DNA of 41,200 nt from Bryobacteraceae bacterium (GTDB taxonomy: Bacteria > Acidobacteriota > Terriglobia > Bryobacterales > Bryobacteraceae): NCBI GenBank assembly GCA_025055455.1, contig JANWXD010000017.1, positions 37,866 to 79,065 on the forward strand. The letters run 5' to 3'. The translations under genes and the position numbers were made by a program. A model generated the notes under the pieces. The model saw only the letters and a program-made list of their open reading frames with translations. It was not told the origin of the DNA and did not search any database. Of this stretch, positions 25,049-34,357 are shown in pieces. Every line of letters starts with the position of its first letter. The stretch's first letter is position 1.

Positions 25049-26194
25049 TCAGGCGGCGCGACGCCGCTCGAGGGCAACTCTGTGGTAGATGTCCAGCACT
25101 TGCCGGGCCGTGTGCCGCCAACTGAATTGACGCACGCGCTGGCAACCTTTGGCAATGAGTTCGGCGCGGAGGCTCTGGTTGGTGAGGACTTCGCAGATTT
25201 TTTCGGCAATGTCGAAGACGTTCACGGGGTTGACCAGCAGGGCTGCGTCGCCGACGACCTCCGGCAGCGAGCTCACGTTGGAGGCGACCACTGGCGTGCC
25301 GCAGGCCATGGCCTCGAGCGGAGGCAGGCCGAAGCCTTCGTAAAGGGAGGGAAAGACGAAGGCGGCGGCGGCTTTATAAAAGCACTTCAAGGTCTCCAGG
25401 GGCACGAAACCCAAGAAGCGGACCACTTGCTCTACGCGCGTCTGGATGACCGCGCGCCGTACGGCGGGATAGCGCGAGATTTCGTCGCCGATGATGATGA
25501 GCCGAAGGTCGCGGTAGAGGGGGTGGCTCTCCAAGTGGCCCCGAGCGACGGCGAAGGCTTCGATCAGACGGGGGATATTCTTCTGAGGCCGGATCGTGCC
25601 GGCATAGAGCAGGAAAGGGTAATCCACCTGGTAGCGTTCCAGGATCTGCTCCATCTGCTCGCGCGTGGACGTGTCTTCCAGGAACTCGGGGTCCGGGGCG
25701 TTGTAGACGACCGAGATGCGTTCGGAGGGCACGCCAAAGAGGTCCTCGATGTCCTCGCGGGTGGCGTGGGAGACGGCGATGACGCGCTCGGCGCGCAGCA
25801 AGCCCCGGCGAAACTGATAGCGCCGGAAATTTTTTCGCAAGGTGCGCTGCTGGTCGAACAGCAAGCTGCTCATGTCGTGGACCGTGACCACGTAAGGCGT
25901 GGGCATGGCGATGGAGACGACGTTGAGGGGGATGTGACAGAGGTCGGCGGAGAAGTGGCGGACATGCCAGGGGAAGGCAAGCTGGTCGAGCGGGTCGGTG
26001 TCGCGCCGCTCGTAGGGGGCTAGTTGGAAATTGGGGCCGAGACCGGAAAGCTCGCTCAGGTCCTCGCGGTAAGCCACCAGAATGTACCGATTCTCGGCAT
26101 CCAAGGCCGCCAGGGCGCGCAGCAGGTTGCGGATGTAGGTGCCGATGCCGAAGTCGCGCAGGTGGCGCGCGTCAATGAGGATCGAAAGCGACAT
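25049..26194 (-). CDS. GT4 family glycosyltransferase
   Basis: 381 residues with the GT-B fold of family 4: [20 protein letters not shown] at the N-terminus, [20 protein letters not shown] in the middle, then [36 protein letters not shown] and the donor-binding [20 protein letters not shown] with [20 protein letters not shown]. It transfers a sugar from a nucleotide donor in cell-envelope polysaccharide synthesis; the substrate is unknown. The ATG directly follows the glyA stop on the minus strand (TGAATG), so both are on one message and coupled. It is convergent with the S24-like gene with 1 bp between stops, leaving no room for a separate terminator. Confidence 0.9.
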   Translation of the reverse strand: MSLSILIDARHLRDFGIGTYIRNLLRALAALDAENRYILVAYREDLSELSGLGPNFQLAPYERRDTDPLDQLAFPWHVRHFSADLCHIPLNVVSIAMPTPYVVTVHDMSSLLFDQQRTLRKNFRRYQFRRGLLRAERVIAVSHATREDIEDLFGVPSERISVVYNAPDPEFLEDTSTREQMEQILERYQVDYPFLLYAGTIRPQKNIPRLIEAFAVARGHLESHPLYRDLRLIIIGDEISRYPAVRRAVIQTRVEQVVRFLGFVPLETLKCFYKAAAAFVFPSLYEGFGLPPLEAMACGTPVVASNVSSLPEVVGDAALLVNPVNVFDIAEKICEVLTNQSLRAELIAKGCQRVRQFSWRHTARQVLDIYHRVALERRRAA

Positions 26195-27481
26195 TCATCC
26201 GGCGGCGACGGGTTGCAGTTTCCAGGGATAGAGGGGGAAGCGCTCGGTGAGGACCGCCACCCGCTGGCGCACGGCGGCGAGGACGGCTTCCGAGCCGAGG
26301 TTGGCGAGCACGTCGGCGATCATCGAGGCCACCTCGCGCATTTCCGCTTCCCGGAAGCCGCGAGTGGTGACCGCCGGCGATCCCAGGCGGATGCCGCTGG
26401 GATTGAGAGGCGGGTTCACGTCGAAGGGAATCGTATTCTTGTTGACGGTGATGTGTGCCTGGTCGAGGGCGGTTTCTGCATCGCGTCCCCGAATGCCCCT
26501 GGCGAAGACATCCACCAGTAGCAGGTGGGTGTCGGTGCCTCCCGAGACCACGCGGAAGCCGGCATCTTTCAGACTCTCGGCGAGAGCGCGGGCGTTGGCT
26601 AGCACCTGCCGCTGGTAGGCGGCGAATTCCGGCGTCATGGCTTCTTTGAAGCAGACGGCCTTGGCGGCGATGACGTGCACGAGCGGGCCTCCCTGAACGC
26701 CGGGGAATACGGTTTTGTCGATGGCGGCGGCATACTGGGCGCGGCAGAGGATGAACCCGGAACGAGGCCCGCGCAGGGTCTTGTGGGTGGTGGAGGTGAC
26801 GATGTCGGCCCACTGGCAAGGATTGGGGTGCAGTCCGGCGGCGACCAAGCCCGCGAAGTGAGCCATGTCCACCAACAGGATGGCACCGACGGAGTCGGCG
26901 ATCTGGCGAAAGCGGGCAAAATCGATGACGCGCGGGTAGGCGCTGCCCCCGGCGATGATCAGTTTGGGCCGGTGCTGGTCCGCTAGGCGCGCCAGCTCGT
27001 CGTAGTCGATGGTTTCGTCGTCCCGGCGGACGCCGTAGGGAATGACGCGGTACGTTTTTCCGGAAAAATTCAGGTGATGGCCGTGGGTGAGGTGCCCGCC
27101 GTGGGAAAGATTCATGCCGAGGATGGTGTCGCCGGGCTGGAGGACGGCGGCATAGGCGGCCTGGTTGGCTTGGGATCCGGCGTGCGGTTGGACATTGGCG
27201 TGTTCGGCGCCGAAGAGCTGTTTGGCGCGCTCGCGGGCGAGCGTTTCGACCATGTCCACGTATTCGCAGCCGCCGTAGTAGCGCTTGCCGGGGTAGCCTT
27301 CGGCGTACTTGTTGGTGAAGACGCTGCCGGTGGCCTCCAGCACCGCTTCGGAGGTGAAGTTTTCGCTGGCGATCAGCTCGAGGCGGCTGTGCTGGCGTTC
27401 GAGTTCGCCCCGGATGGCGGACCAAACCTCGGGGTCCACCTCGGCCAGAGGCCGAGACATAAGTCGCTGATGATCGGTCAT
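26195..27481 (-). CDS. glyA: Serine hydroxymethyltransferase
   Basis: 428 residues; the ATG at 27481 opens [20 protein letters not shown]. The frame runs upstream to 27700 but over the repeat region, so it is not used. PLP enzyme landmarks are [74 protein letters not shown], the PLP lysine in [13 protein letters not shown], and [14 protein letters not shown]. It converts serine and tetrahydrofolate to glycine and 5,10-methylene-THF in the cytoplasm. Length and order are normal. It is followed directly by the coupled GT4 gene and is divergent from proS, with 204 bp between starts. Confidence 0.96.
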   Translation of the reverse strand: MTDHQRLMSRPLAEVDPEVWSAIRGELERQHSRLELIASENFTSEAVLEATGSVFTNKYAEGYPGKRYYGGCEYVDMVETLARERAKQLFGAEHANVQPHAGSQANQAAYAAVLQPGDTILGMNLSHGGHLTHGHHLNFSGKTYRVIPYGVRRDDETIDYDELARLADQHRPKLIIAGGSAYPRVIDFARFRQIADSVGAILLVDMAHFAGLVAAGLHPNPCQWADIVTSTTHKTLRGPRSGFILCRAQYAAAIDKTVFPGVQGGPLVHVIAAKAVCFKEAMTPEFAAYQRQVLANARALAESLKDAGFRVVSGGTDTHLLLVDVFARGIRGRDAETALDQAHITVNKNTIPFDVNPPLNPSGIRLGSPAVTTRGFREAEMREVASMIADVLANLGSEAVLAAVRQRVAVLTERFPLYPWKLQPVAAG

Positions 27482-27633
27482 TGCGTTCTCGCTTGGGTCT
27501 GTTGCGGGGTCTCTTGTCAGCAGACTCGGGTCGCCGCGCGGCCGAATTTTTCCCCGGAAGGCCAATTCTAACATGCTAGAATGACTGGTTCGTTGCGGCC
27601 AGCCATCCGCGAGGCGAGCGTTTCGCCAGCAAC

Positions 27634-27668
27634 TCTCAGCGGTCAGCAAGCAGCACTCAGCCGTCACG
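27634..27668 (+). repeat. Degenerate heptamer tandem repeat (nnTCAGC) upstream of proS
   Basis: Five consecutive 7-bp units: tctCAGC, ggtCAGC, aagCAGC, actCAGC and cgtCACG. It occupies the glyA-proS intergenic region 18 bp before the proS start. It resembles the heptameric short tandem repeats known from several bacterial groups. It could be simple-sequence drift or a spacer; no function is visible. Confidence 0.5.
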
Positions 27669-27685
27669 GGTCGCAAGAGACGCCG

Positions 27686-29407
27686 ATGCGTTGGAGTCAC
27701 CTGTTCATTCCGACCTTACGGGAGGCCCCGGCGGAGGCCGAGGCGCCGAGCCACCGTCTGCTGGTGCGGGCGGGCTACATCCGTCCGGTGGCGGCGGGCA
27801 TCTACAGCTATCTGTTTCTGGCACAGCGGTCGTTTTTGAAGATCATCCGCATCGTCCGGGAGGAGATGGACGCGATTGGCGCGCAAGAGATGCTGCTGCC
27901 GGCGCTGCATCCGGCGGAGCTATGGCAGGAGTCGGGACGGTGGGAGCTGATGGGCGACAACATGTTTCGGCTCAAGGACCGTTTCGGGCGGGAGCTGTGT
28001 CTGGGCATGACGCACGAGGAGGTGATGACGGCGATCGCGCGCGGTGAGCTGCGCAGTTACAAACAGCTGCCGCAAATCTGGTACCAGATCCAGACGAAAT
28101 TCCGGGATGAGCCGCGGCCCAAGTCTGGGTTGCTGCGGGTGCGCCAGTTCTTGATGAAGGATTCGTACTCGTTCGACTTGGATCCCGCCGGGCTAGACGT
28201 CTCCTACGAGAAGCACCGTCGAGCCTATTGCCGGATCTTCGACCGCTGCGGGCTGCGCTATATCGTCGTGGAAGCGCACTCGGGCGCGATGGGTGGCAGC
28301 CAGTCGCACGAATTCATGGTGCCGGCCGAGGCGGGGGAGGATTGGGTGGTCGTGTGTTCGGGGTGCGGCTACTCGGCGAACCTGGAGAAGGCGGTTTCGA
28401 GGCCCTCGCCGCCCGTGGTCGCGGATCCGGACGGGGATCTGGCGCCGGAGGAGTTCCACACACCGGGACGGAAGACCATCGCCGAGGTGGCAGAGTTCAC
28501 GGGCCTGCCCCCGTCGTCGCAGATCAAAAGCCTAGTGATGATGGTGGACGGCGAGCCGGTACTGGCGCTTGTGCGGGGGGATCACACGCTGAGCGAGACC
28601 AAGTTCGCCGAGGCGGTGGGGGGCACTGAGGTCCGCCCGGCGCACGGAGGTGAGATTCGCGGCTGGTTCGGAGCGGACGCAGGCTCGCTCGGCCCGGTGG
28701 GCGTACGGGGAATCCGAATCATGGCCGATGCCGCGCTCCGGGGGCGCCGCAACATGATCTGCGGCGCCAACAAGGATGACTACCACTTGCGGAACGTGAC
28801 GCCGGACGAGGATTTCACGGCGGAGTATCACGATCTCCGGCAGGTGGAGGACGGCGACGCGTGCCTGCGCTGTGGCGGGCCGCTCGAACGGAAGAAAGCC
28901 GTGGAAGTGGGGCATATCTTCAAGCTGGGCTACAAGTATTCCGAATCCATGGGGCTGCGGGTGCTCGACGCCTCCGGCAAAGAGGTCACGCCCATCATGG
29001 GCTCCTACGGGATCGGGATCGAGCGGATCCTCTGCGCGGCGGTGGAGCTCTATCACGACGAGGACGGCATGGCGCTGCCGGTTCCGATCGCGCCGTTTGC
29101 CGTGGTGGTGACGCCCGTGAACGCAAGCGACGAACGCCAGCGCAGCGCGGCGGAGGCGATTTACGGGCGGTGTCTGGAACTGGGCCTGGATGCGCTGCTC
29201 GACGACCGGGACGAGCGGCCGGGGGTCAAGTTCAAAGACGCCGATCTCATCGGGATTCCGTACCGCATCACGGTGGGCAAGAAGCTGGCGCAGGGGCGGG
29301 TAGAGGTGCTCGAGCGGCGCACGCGGCAGAGCTGGGAGATGGCGGAGGTCGAGGCGGCCTCCTGGGTAGCGGCCAAAGTCGCCGCGGCGCTGGGCGATGG
29401 CCGTTGA
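27686..29407 (+). CDS. proS: Prolyl-tRNA synthetase (bacterial type with editing insertion)
   Basis: 573 residues from an ATG at 27686 ([20 protein letters not shown]). Class II aaRS motifs: [50 protein letters not shown] (motif 2), and [18 protein letters not shown] (motif 3). Residues ~225-390 hold the INS/YbaK-like editing domain ([19 protein letters not shown], then [17 protein letters not shown]), and the anticodon-binding domain follows ([20 protein letters not shown]). It charges tRNA-Pro in the cytoplasm. No strong SD is visible. The last 11 bp overlap the start of the aminotransferase gene, so these two are co-transcribed. Confidence 0.96.
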   Translation: MRWSHLFIPTLREAPAEAEAPSHRLLVRAGYIRPVAAGIYSYLFLAQRSFLKIIRIVREEMDAIGAQEMLLPALHPAELWQESGRWELMGDNMFRLKDRFGRELCLGMTHEEVMTAIARGELRSYKQLPQIWYQIQTKFRDEPRPKSGLLRVRQFLMKDSYSFDLDPAGLDVSYEKHRRAYCRIFDRCGLRYIVVEAHSGAMGGSQSHEFMVPAEAGEDWVVVCSGCGYSANLEKAVSRPSPPVVADPDGDLAPEEFHTPGRKTIAEVAEFTGLPPSSQIKSLVMMVDGEPVLALVRGDHTLSETKFAEAVGGTEVRPAHGGEIRGWFGADAGSLGPVGVRGIRIMADAALRGRRNMICGANKDDYHLRNVTPDEDFTAEYHDLRQVEDGDACLRCGGPLERKKAVEVGHIFKLGYKYSESMGLRVLDASGKEVTPIMGSYGIGIERILCAAVELYHDEDGMALPVPIAPFAVVVTPVNASDERQRSAAEAIYGRCLELGLDALLDDRDERPGVKFKDADLIGIPYRITVGKKLAQGRVEVLERRTRQSWEMAEVEAASWVAAKVAAALGDGR

Positions 29408-30521
29408 TTGGCGTCACGTTCGCAGCGAGTTTCCCGCGCTGACGCGCTGGACGTTTCTCGATACGGCCACCTTCGGCCAGCTTCCGCGGCGGGCGGTCGA
29501 GGCGGTGGCGCGTCACTTCGCGCACCGGGACGAGCTGGCGTGCTCGGATTTTCTGGCGTGGTTCGACGACGCCGACCGCCTGCGGGCCCTGCTCGGTCGG
29601 CTGGTCGGCGCAAACCCGGAAGATATCGCCTTCATCCCGAATGCCGCCACCGCGCTCGGGTTGTTGGTCGAAAAGCTTCCCTGGCGGCGCGGGGACCGTG
29701 TGGTGACGTTGCGCGACGAGTTTCCCAACAACCTTTACGCCGCGGCCGTGCTGGGCCGGCGAGGCGTGGAGCCGCTGGAGGCCGGCTGGCCGGAGTTGCT
29801 CGGACTCGTCGACGCCCGTACGCGGCTCGTCATCGTCAGCTCGGTCAATTACGTGACCGGATTCCGGGTTCCGCTTGCCGAGGTCGCGGCGGCGGCGCGC
29901 GCCGCTGGGGCCCTGCTGTATGTGGACGGAACGCAGAGCGTGGGCGCACTGCGCCTCGATGTGCGCCGGTGCGGCGTCGACATGCTGGCGGTGCACGGAT
30001 ACAAGTGGCTGCTGTGCCCGAATGGTGCGGGGTTCATGTACGTGGCGCCGAAGCTCCGCGCGATGCTGGAGCCGGCAGTGGTCGGCTGGCGGAGCCACCG
30101 CGACTGGCGCCAGGTGGATGCCCTCCACCATGGGGCGCCCGAGTGGAAGCCGGACGCAGAAAGGTACGAGGGGGGCATGTTGAGCTTCCCGCTGCTTTAT
30201 GCCATGGCGGCCTCGGTCGGGCTCATGCTGGAGATCGGGCCGGAGGCGATCGAGGAGCGCGTGCTGGAGCTGGCGGCGCGCGTGCGGGAGGCGCTGCGGG
30301 GCCTGGGAGCGCGGCTGCCGGCCGACGAGGCGCCGCACTTCGATTCGCCCGTGATCGCGGCGGAGTTCGCGGGGCGAGACGCCCCGTCGCTGGCGCGGGC
30401 GCTGCGGCACGACCGGGTGCTGGTATCGGCGCGGCACGGCTTCCTGCGCGTGTCGCCGCACTTTTACAACGACGAAGCCGACATCGCGCGGCTGGAAGAG
30501 GGGCTCCGGCGTTTGCTGTAG
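29397..30521 (+). CDS. Class V aminotransferase/cysteine-desulfurase-fold PLP enzyme
   Basis: 374 residues; the ATG overlaps the proS end by 11 nt. Fold-type I features: [18 protein letters not shown] at the N-terminus, [38 protein letters not shown] (Asp of the PLP ring), and the PLP lysine in [19 protein letters not shown]. The C-terminal part has [20 protein letters not shown]. This is the isopenicillin-N-epimerase/kynureninase-like branch rather than IscS, since no C-terminal active-site Cys loop is visible. The substrate is unknown. It is followed after 47 bp by the BtuF-like gene, with a TATACT -10-like box at 30533-30538 between them, so an internal promoter is possible. Confidence 0.85.
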   Translation: MAVDWRHVRSEFPALTRWTFLDTATFGQLPRRAVEAVARHFAHRDELACSDFLAWFDDADRLRALLGRLVGANPEDIAFIPNAATALGLLVEKLPWRRGDRVVTLRDEFPNNLYAAAVLGRRGVEPLEAGWPELLGLVDARTRLVIVSSVNYVTGFRVPLAEVAAAARAAGALLYVDGTQSVGALRLDVRRCGVDMLAVHGYKWLLCPNGAGFMYVAPKLRAMLEPAVVGWRSHRDWRQVDALHHGAPEWKPDAERYEGGMLSFPLLYAMAASVGLMLEIGPEAIEERVLELAARVREALRGLGARLPADEAPHFDSPVIAAEFAGRDAPSLARALRHDRVLVSARHGFLRVSPHFYNDEADIARLEEGLRRLL

Positions 30522-30568
30522 AGCCGGGAACGTATACTCGAAACATAAGCTGGCGGAAAGGCCGGCGG

Positions 30569-31498
30569 ATGCCGATGCGGATCGTTTCTCTGCTGCCCAG
30601 CGCCACTGAGATCGTTTGCGCGCTCGGCTTGGCTGACCAGCTCGTCGGGGTGACCCACGAGTGCGACTACCCGCCGTTCGTGCGGGCTTTGCCCAAGGTG
30701 ACGCGCAGCCGAATTCCGGACCACGCATCGAGCCTCGACATCGACCGCATGGTGCGGGAGCAACGCCATTCCGGTCATGCCTTATATACGCTGGATGCTG
30801 ACTTGCTCGAGGAGCTGCGGCCGGATCTGATCATCACGCAGGCGCTGTGCGGGGTGTGCGCGGTGGCAGAAGAGGAAGTGCGAGCGGCAGCGTGCCGCTT
30901 GCCGGGCCGACCGCGGGTGCTGAATTTGGAGCCGCGGAGCTTCGCCGACGTGCTGGCGTGCATCCGGGACGTGGGAGAAGCAGCCGGAGTGGGCGCGCGA
31001 GCCGAGGAGGTGATCGCTGGTTTGACGGGGCGCGTGGAACGGGTGCGGCAACGCACCGCAGGCCTGCGGCAGCGGCGGGTCGCCTTTCTGGAGTGGCTCG
31101 AGCCGCCGTTTTCTTCGGGGCACTGGACGCCAGAGCTGGTCGCTTGGGCGGGAGGGTTGGATGTGCTGGGCCGAGCGGGCGAACCTTCGCGCACGGTGTC
31201 CTGGCCGGAGGTTGCTGCGGCTGCGCCCGAAGTGGTCTTCGTGGCCTGTTGTGGGTTCGGCGTCGAGCGGACGCTCCAGGACGTGGCCCATCTGGAGGGG
31301 ATCGCCGAGTGGCGCCGCCTGCCGGCGGTCGCCGCCGAAGAGGTCTACGTGACGGACGGCTCGCAGTACTTCAGCCGGCCGGGTCCGCGGCTCGTGGATA
31401 GCCTGGAGATTCTGGCGCACGCGTTGGATCCGCAGGTGCATCCGCTGCCCGCCGGGCGGCCGGCAGCGGTCCGCTTGCGATCTCCGGTGGCGCGGTAG
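30569..31498 (+). CDS. BtuF-like cobalamin/siderophore-binding protein without signal peptide
   Basis: 309 residues from the ATG at 30569 (MPMRIVSLLPSATEIVCALG). The frame runs far upstream over the aminotransferase gene, but that part is not real coding. The PBP class III fold is indicated by VSLLPSATEIVCALGLADQL, VGVTHECDYPP, LLEELRPDLIITQALCGVCA, VLNLEPRSFADVLACI, WPEVAAAAPEVVFVACCGFG and YVTDGSQYFSRPGPRLVDSL. It has no signal peptide or lipobox, and no permease or ATPase gene is near, so it is not a normal ABC uptake component. Signal-less cobalamin-binding homologues occur in several phyla with unknown role. A TATACT box at 30533-30538 may drive it. Confidence 0.82.
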   Translation: MPMRIVSLLPSATEIVCALGLADQLVGVTHECDYPPFVRALPKVTRSRIPDHASSLDIDRMVREQRHSGHALYTLDADLLEELRPDLIITQALCGVCAVAEEEVRAAACRLPGRPRVLNLEPRSFADVLACIRDVGEAAGVGARAEEVIAGLTGRVERVRQRTAGLRQRRVAFLEWLEPPFSSGHWTPELVAWAGGLDVLGRAGEPSRTVSWPEVAAAAPEVVFVACCGFGVERTLQDVAHLEGIAEWRRLPAVAAEEVYVTDGSQYFSRPGPRLVDSLEILAHALDPQVHPLPAGRPAAVRLRSPVAR

Positions 31499-31504
31499 GG
31501 GCAG

Positions 31505-32503
31505 ATGGGGGCCGGGTCAGCGGGAGACAGAGCGGAAGCGGAAGCCTGGCGCGACGAGGCACCCGTGCGCGTGGGCATCTCCGCCTGCCTGCTTGGGGAG
31601 CGCGTGCGCTGGGACGGAGGGCACAAGCGGGAGCCATTTCTCACCGAGATTTTCGGCCGCTACGTGGAATGGGTTCCGGTGTGTCCCGAGCTGGAGGTCG
31701 GCATGGGCGTGCCCCGGGAGCCCGTGAGACTCGTCCAGCTCGGCGGAAACACCCACATGCTGGGCGTGCATTCGGGGCACGACTGGACCGAGCGCATGCG
31801 CCGTTGGGCGCAGCGGCGGGTCCGGGAGCTCGAGGAACTGGAGCTCTGCGGGTTCGTGTTGAAGAAGGATTCACCGAGCTGCGGCATGGAGCGCGTCCGC
31901 ATCTACGGCCCGCGGGGGGAGTTGCGGGGCCAAGGGCGCGGATTGTTTGCCGAGGTGCTGCTAGGCCATCAACCGTTGCTGCCGGTGGAGGAAGAGGGGC
32001 GTCTGAACGATCCGGCGATCCGGGAAAACTTTATCGAGAGGGTTTTCGCATATCGGCGGTTGCGCTCGCTGTTCGCCGGGCGATGGACGGTGGGGCGTTT
32101 GGTGGAGTTTCAGGCCCGGCATAAGTTGCAAATCATGGCGCATTCGCCCCAGGCGTGCCGTCGGCTCGGCCGGATCGTCGCCGACGCCAAGCGCTTGCCG
32201 CGGCAGCAGGTGCGGGAGCGCTACGAGACCGAGTTCATGTCGGCGCTCAAGGTGCGCGCCACGGCGCGGCGGCACGTCAACGTGCTGCAGCACTGCCTGG
32301 GCTACCTTCGGCAGCAATTGGACGCCCCCGCACGACAGGAGTTGGTCGCCGTGATCGAGGATTACCGCCGTGGGCTCGTGCCGTTGGTGGTTCCCATCAC
32401 GATGATCCGACACTACGCCCGGCTGCTGAACGTGGAGTACTTGCAAGGCCAGGTGTACCTGGATCCCCACCCGAAAGAATTGATGCTGAGGAACCGCGTC
32501 TGA
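31505..32503 (+). CDS. DUF523-DUF1722 fusion protein (TudS-like plus YbgA-like)
   Basis: 332 residues. The ATG at 31505 is 6 bp after the upstream stop; a GTG at 31565 would give the family-typical start MRVGISACLLG and may be the true one. The N-terminal ~170 residues are DUF523, related to the [4Fe-4S] thiouracil desulfurase TudS, with the three expected Cys: Cys28 (SACLLGERVRW), Cys60 (PVCPELEVGMGVPR) and Cys126 (KDSPSCGMERV). The C-terminal half is DUF1722 (FIERVFAYRRLRSLFAG, LVEFQARHKLQIMAHSP, LPRQQVRERYETEFMSALKV). The next gene is a photolyase. In E. coli the DUF1722 protein YbgA is likewise next to phrB, so a role near UV damage or modified pyrimidines is plausible but unproven. Confidence 0.88.
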   Translation: MGAGSAGDRAEAEAWRDEAPVRVGISACLLGERVRWDGGHKREPFLTEIFGRYVEWVPVCPELEVGMGVPREPVRLVQLGGNTHMLGVHSGHDWTERMRRWAQRRVRELEELELCGFVLKKDSPSCGMERVRIYGPRGELRGQGRGLFAEVLLGHQPLLPVEEEGRLNDPAIRENFIERVFAYRRLRSLFAGRWTVGRLVEFQARHKLQIMAHSPQACRRLGRIVADAKRLPRQQVRERYETEFMSALKVRATARRHVNVLQHCLGYLRQQLDAPARQELVAVIEDYRRGLVPLVVPITMIRHYARLLNVEYLQGQVYLDPHPKELMLRNRV

Positions 32504-32523
32504 GGCGCCCGCCGGCTGCTGGT

Positions 32524-34017
32524 ATGCAAACGAGAACCACTCCAACGGAGGGTCCGGCGATTCTGTGGTTCCGCCTCGACCTGCGCTTAGCCGACAACCC
32601 GGCCCTGCACGAGGCCAGCCAGGCTGGCGGCGGAGTGATCCCGGTATACGTCCACGCGCCGGAGGAGGAGGGCAACTGGGCGCCTGGGGCGGCGTCGCGG
32701 TGGTGGCTGCATCATTCTCTCGCGCGCCTGGAAGCCACCCTGCGGGAGCGGGGATCGAGGCTGATTTTCCGCCGGGGTCCGGCCGCGCAAGCCCTGACGG
32801 AGCTCGTCAGAGAAACGCGCGCCAAAGCCGTCTTCTGGAGTCGGCGCTACGAGCCAACCGCCCTCCGGCGGGACGCCGAGGTGAGGGCGACGCTAGCAAA
32901 ACAAGGCGTGGCCGTTCGCGAAAGCTGCGGTTCGTTGCTGTTCGAGCCGTGGCAATGGCGCAGCGCCGTGGGGCGGCCGTTTCGAGTGTTCCGCCCCTTC
33001 TGGATCAACTTCCAACGGCTCGCCGATCGGATAGATTCTCCCCTTCCGGCGCCCCGGCGCATCCCAGCGCCCGACGGCTGGCCCGATTCGCTGCGCCTCG
33101 AGGAGTTGTCGCTGTTGCCGAACGAGGAGCGGATGGGGCATTGGTTGCAGTTGTGGCAACCGGGCGAAGCGGGAGCCCACCGCGCGCTGAACCAATTCCT
33201 CGAATCGGGTCTGCGCCGCTACGGAGCCGACCGGGACCGTCCGGACAAGCCGGGCACCTCCAAGCTCTCCCCGCACCTGCACTTCGGCGAAATCAGCCCG
33301 CGCCAGCTCTGGAACGAAGTGCGATCGACCTCGCCAGGGGCGCTGCGGCCAGGCTCGGGCGCGGCCGCGTTTTTGCGGGAGCTCGCATGGCGGGAATTCG
33401 CTCACCACGTGCTCTATTACTTTCCGGAAGCGGTCGAGGAGCCCCTCAAACCGGAGTTCCGAACGTTCCCTTGGAGCGAAGATGATGTCCGGTTGCAGCA
33501 GTGGCAGCAGGGCCAGACGGGCTATCCGATCGTGGACGCGGGCATGCGCGAGCTCTGGCAGACGGGCTGGCTTGCGAACCGGGTGCGGATGGTCGTGGCC
33601 TCGTTTCTGGTCAAACACCTTCGGATTCGGTGGCAAAAGGGCGCGGCTTGGTTTTGGCAGACGCTGGTGGACGCCGACCTGGCCAACAACACGCTGAACT
33701 GGCAGTGGGTGGCCGGCTGCGGTGTGGATGCGGCGCCGTATTTCCGCATCTTCCATCCCGTCAAGCAAGGCGAGAAGTTCGACCCCAACGGGGAGTACGT
33801 GCGCCGCTGGATTCCCGAGCTGGCTGGGCTTCCCGCGGACTGGATTCACCGTCCATGGGAAGCGCCATCTGTGGTGCTCGCCGCAGCCGGGGTGGAGCTG
33901 GGTACGAACTATCCGCGGCCGGTGGTGGAACACGCCGAGGCTCGCGCGGCCGCGCTGCGGGCTTTCCAAGCCGTGCGAGGCAGTCGGCCTACGAGCCCCG
34001 AGGCCTGGCAACCGTGA
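32524..34017 (+). CDS. phr: Deoxyribodipyrimidine photolyase (class I CPD photolyase/cryptochrome family)
   Basis: 497 residues from the ATG at 32524. N-terminal antenna domain: ILWFRLDLRLADNPALHEAS, VIPVYVHAPEEEG, SRWWLHHSLARLEATLRERG. C-terminal FAD domain: GTSKLSPHLHFGEISPRQLW, FLRELAWREFAHHVLYYFPE, GQTGYPIVDAGMRELWQTGW, NRVRMVVASFLVKHLRIRWQ, ADLANNTLNWQWVAGCGVDA and RIFHPVKQGEKFDPNGEYVR. It repairs cyclobutane pyrimidine dimers with blue light. Length and motif order are normal. It begins 21 bp after the DUF523-DUF1722 gene and is probably co-transcribed with it. A hairpin at 34166-34186 may end the message. Confidence 0.94.
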   Translation: MQTRTTPTEGPAILWFRLDLRLADNPALHEASQAGGGVIPVYVHAPEEEGNWAPGAASRWWLHHSLARLEATLRERGSRLIFRRGPAAQALTELVRETRAKAVFWSRRYEPTALRRDAEVRATLAKQGVAVRESCGSLLFEPWQWRSAVGRPFRVFRPFWINFQRLADRIDSPLPAPRRIPAPDGWPDSLRLEELSLLPNEERMGHWLQLWQPGEAGAHRALNQFLESGLRRYGADRDRPDKPGTSKLSPHLHFGEISPRQLWNEVRSTSPGALRPGSGAAAFLRELAWREFAHHVLYYFPEAVEEPLKPEFRTFPWSEDDVRLQQWQQGQTGYPIVDAGMRELWQTGWLANRVRMVVASFLVKHLRIRWQKGAAWFWQTLVDADLANNTLNWQWVAGCGVDAAPYFRIFHPVKQGEKFDPNGEYVRRWIPELAGLPADWIHRPWEAPSVVLAAAGVELGTNYPRPVVEHAEARAAALRAFQAVRGSRPTSPEAWQP

Positions 34018-34357
34018 GCTGCGGAGCAAGGTGAATTTCGTGCGAGGGAGAACTACGGGAAGACCAGGCGGCTGAGCTACCGGAAGCAGCACTCGGCGGG
34101 TGGTGCCCCCAAGCAGGTCCGTAGTCGGAGAGGGTTCTGACGCCGTTTTGCCACGCCGGTGCGGTGGCGGCGATCTCGATCGCGCCCTTCCTTTGGTGAG
34201 CCTCGTTTCCTGAGAATGGCCGCCGCGGGGTGCAGACAGCGCGCACGTGCTAGGCAGCCGCTGCTCCGATGCGCGGCCTGCATGCAGGGCTTCCCGCATT
34301 GTGAAAGAATGCCATAGAGGCAGGGGCGATACGGTGTGGTGCGGGGAGTGTCAGCAG
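34018..34357 (+). other. Gene-free stretch between phr and the first TonB receptor
   Basis: About 340 bp without a supportable gene. It holds a near-palindromic hairpin at 34166-34186 (GGC, bulge, GCGATC/GATCGC, GCC) followed by CTTCCTTT, which might end the phr transcript, and a leader motif at 34202-34227 that recurs before the second receptor. No clear -10/-35 pair and no riboswitch that I can recognise are present. Confidence 0.4.
34202..34227 (+). repeat. Leader motif copy 1 (upstream of TonB receptor 1)
   Basis: CTCGTTTCCTGA-GAA-TGGCCGCCGCG. The same two blocks recur at 36999-37025 with TCGT as spacer. Copy 1 lies 131 bp before the receptor start. It is either a shared regulatory site or the edge of the duplicated unit. 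Confidence 0.55.

Noticed and set aside
29408-31498. 696-codon frame apparently fusing a protein to the BtuF-like domain
   Set aside because: The first 387 codons lie out of frame over the aminotransferase and are Arg/Ala/Gly-rich; only the part from 30569 is real.
32155-32523. Upstream extension of the photolyase frame
   Set aside because: It overlaps the DUF1722 coding region in another frame, and family members start at about 32524.
34018-34357. Cobalamin riboswitch before TonB receptor 1
   Set aside because: I looked for the conserved B12-box (GCCACTG-like) and found none; the receptor resembles ZnuD rather than BtuB.
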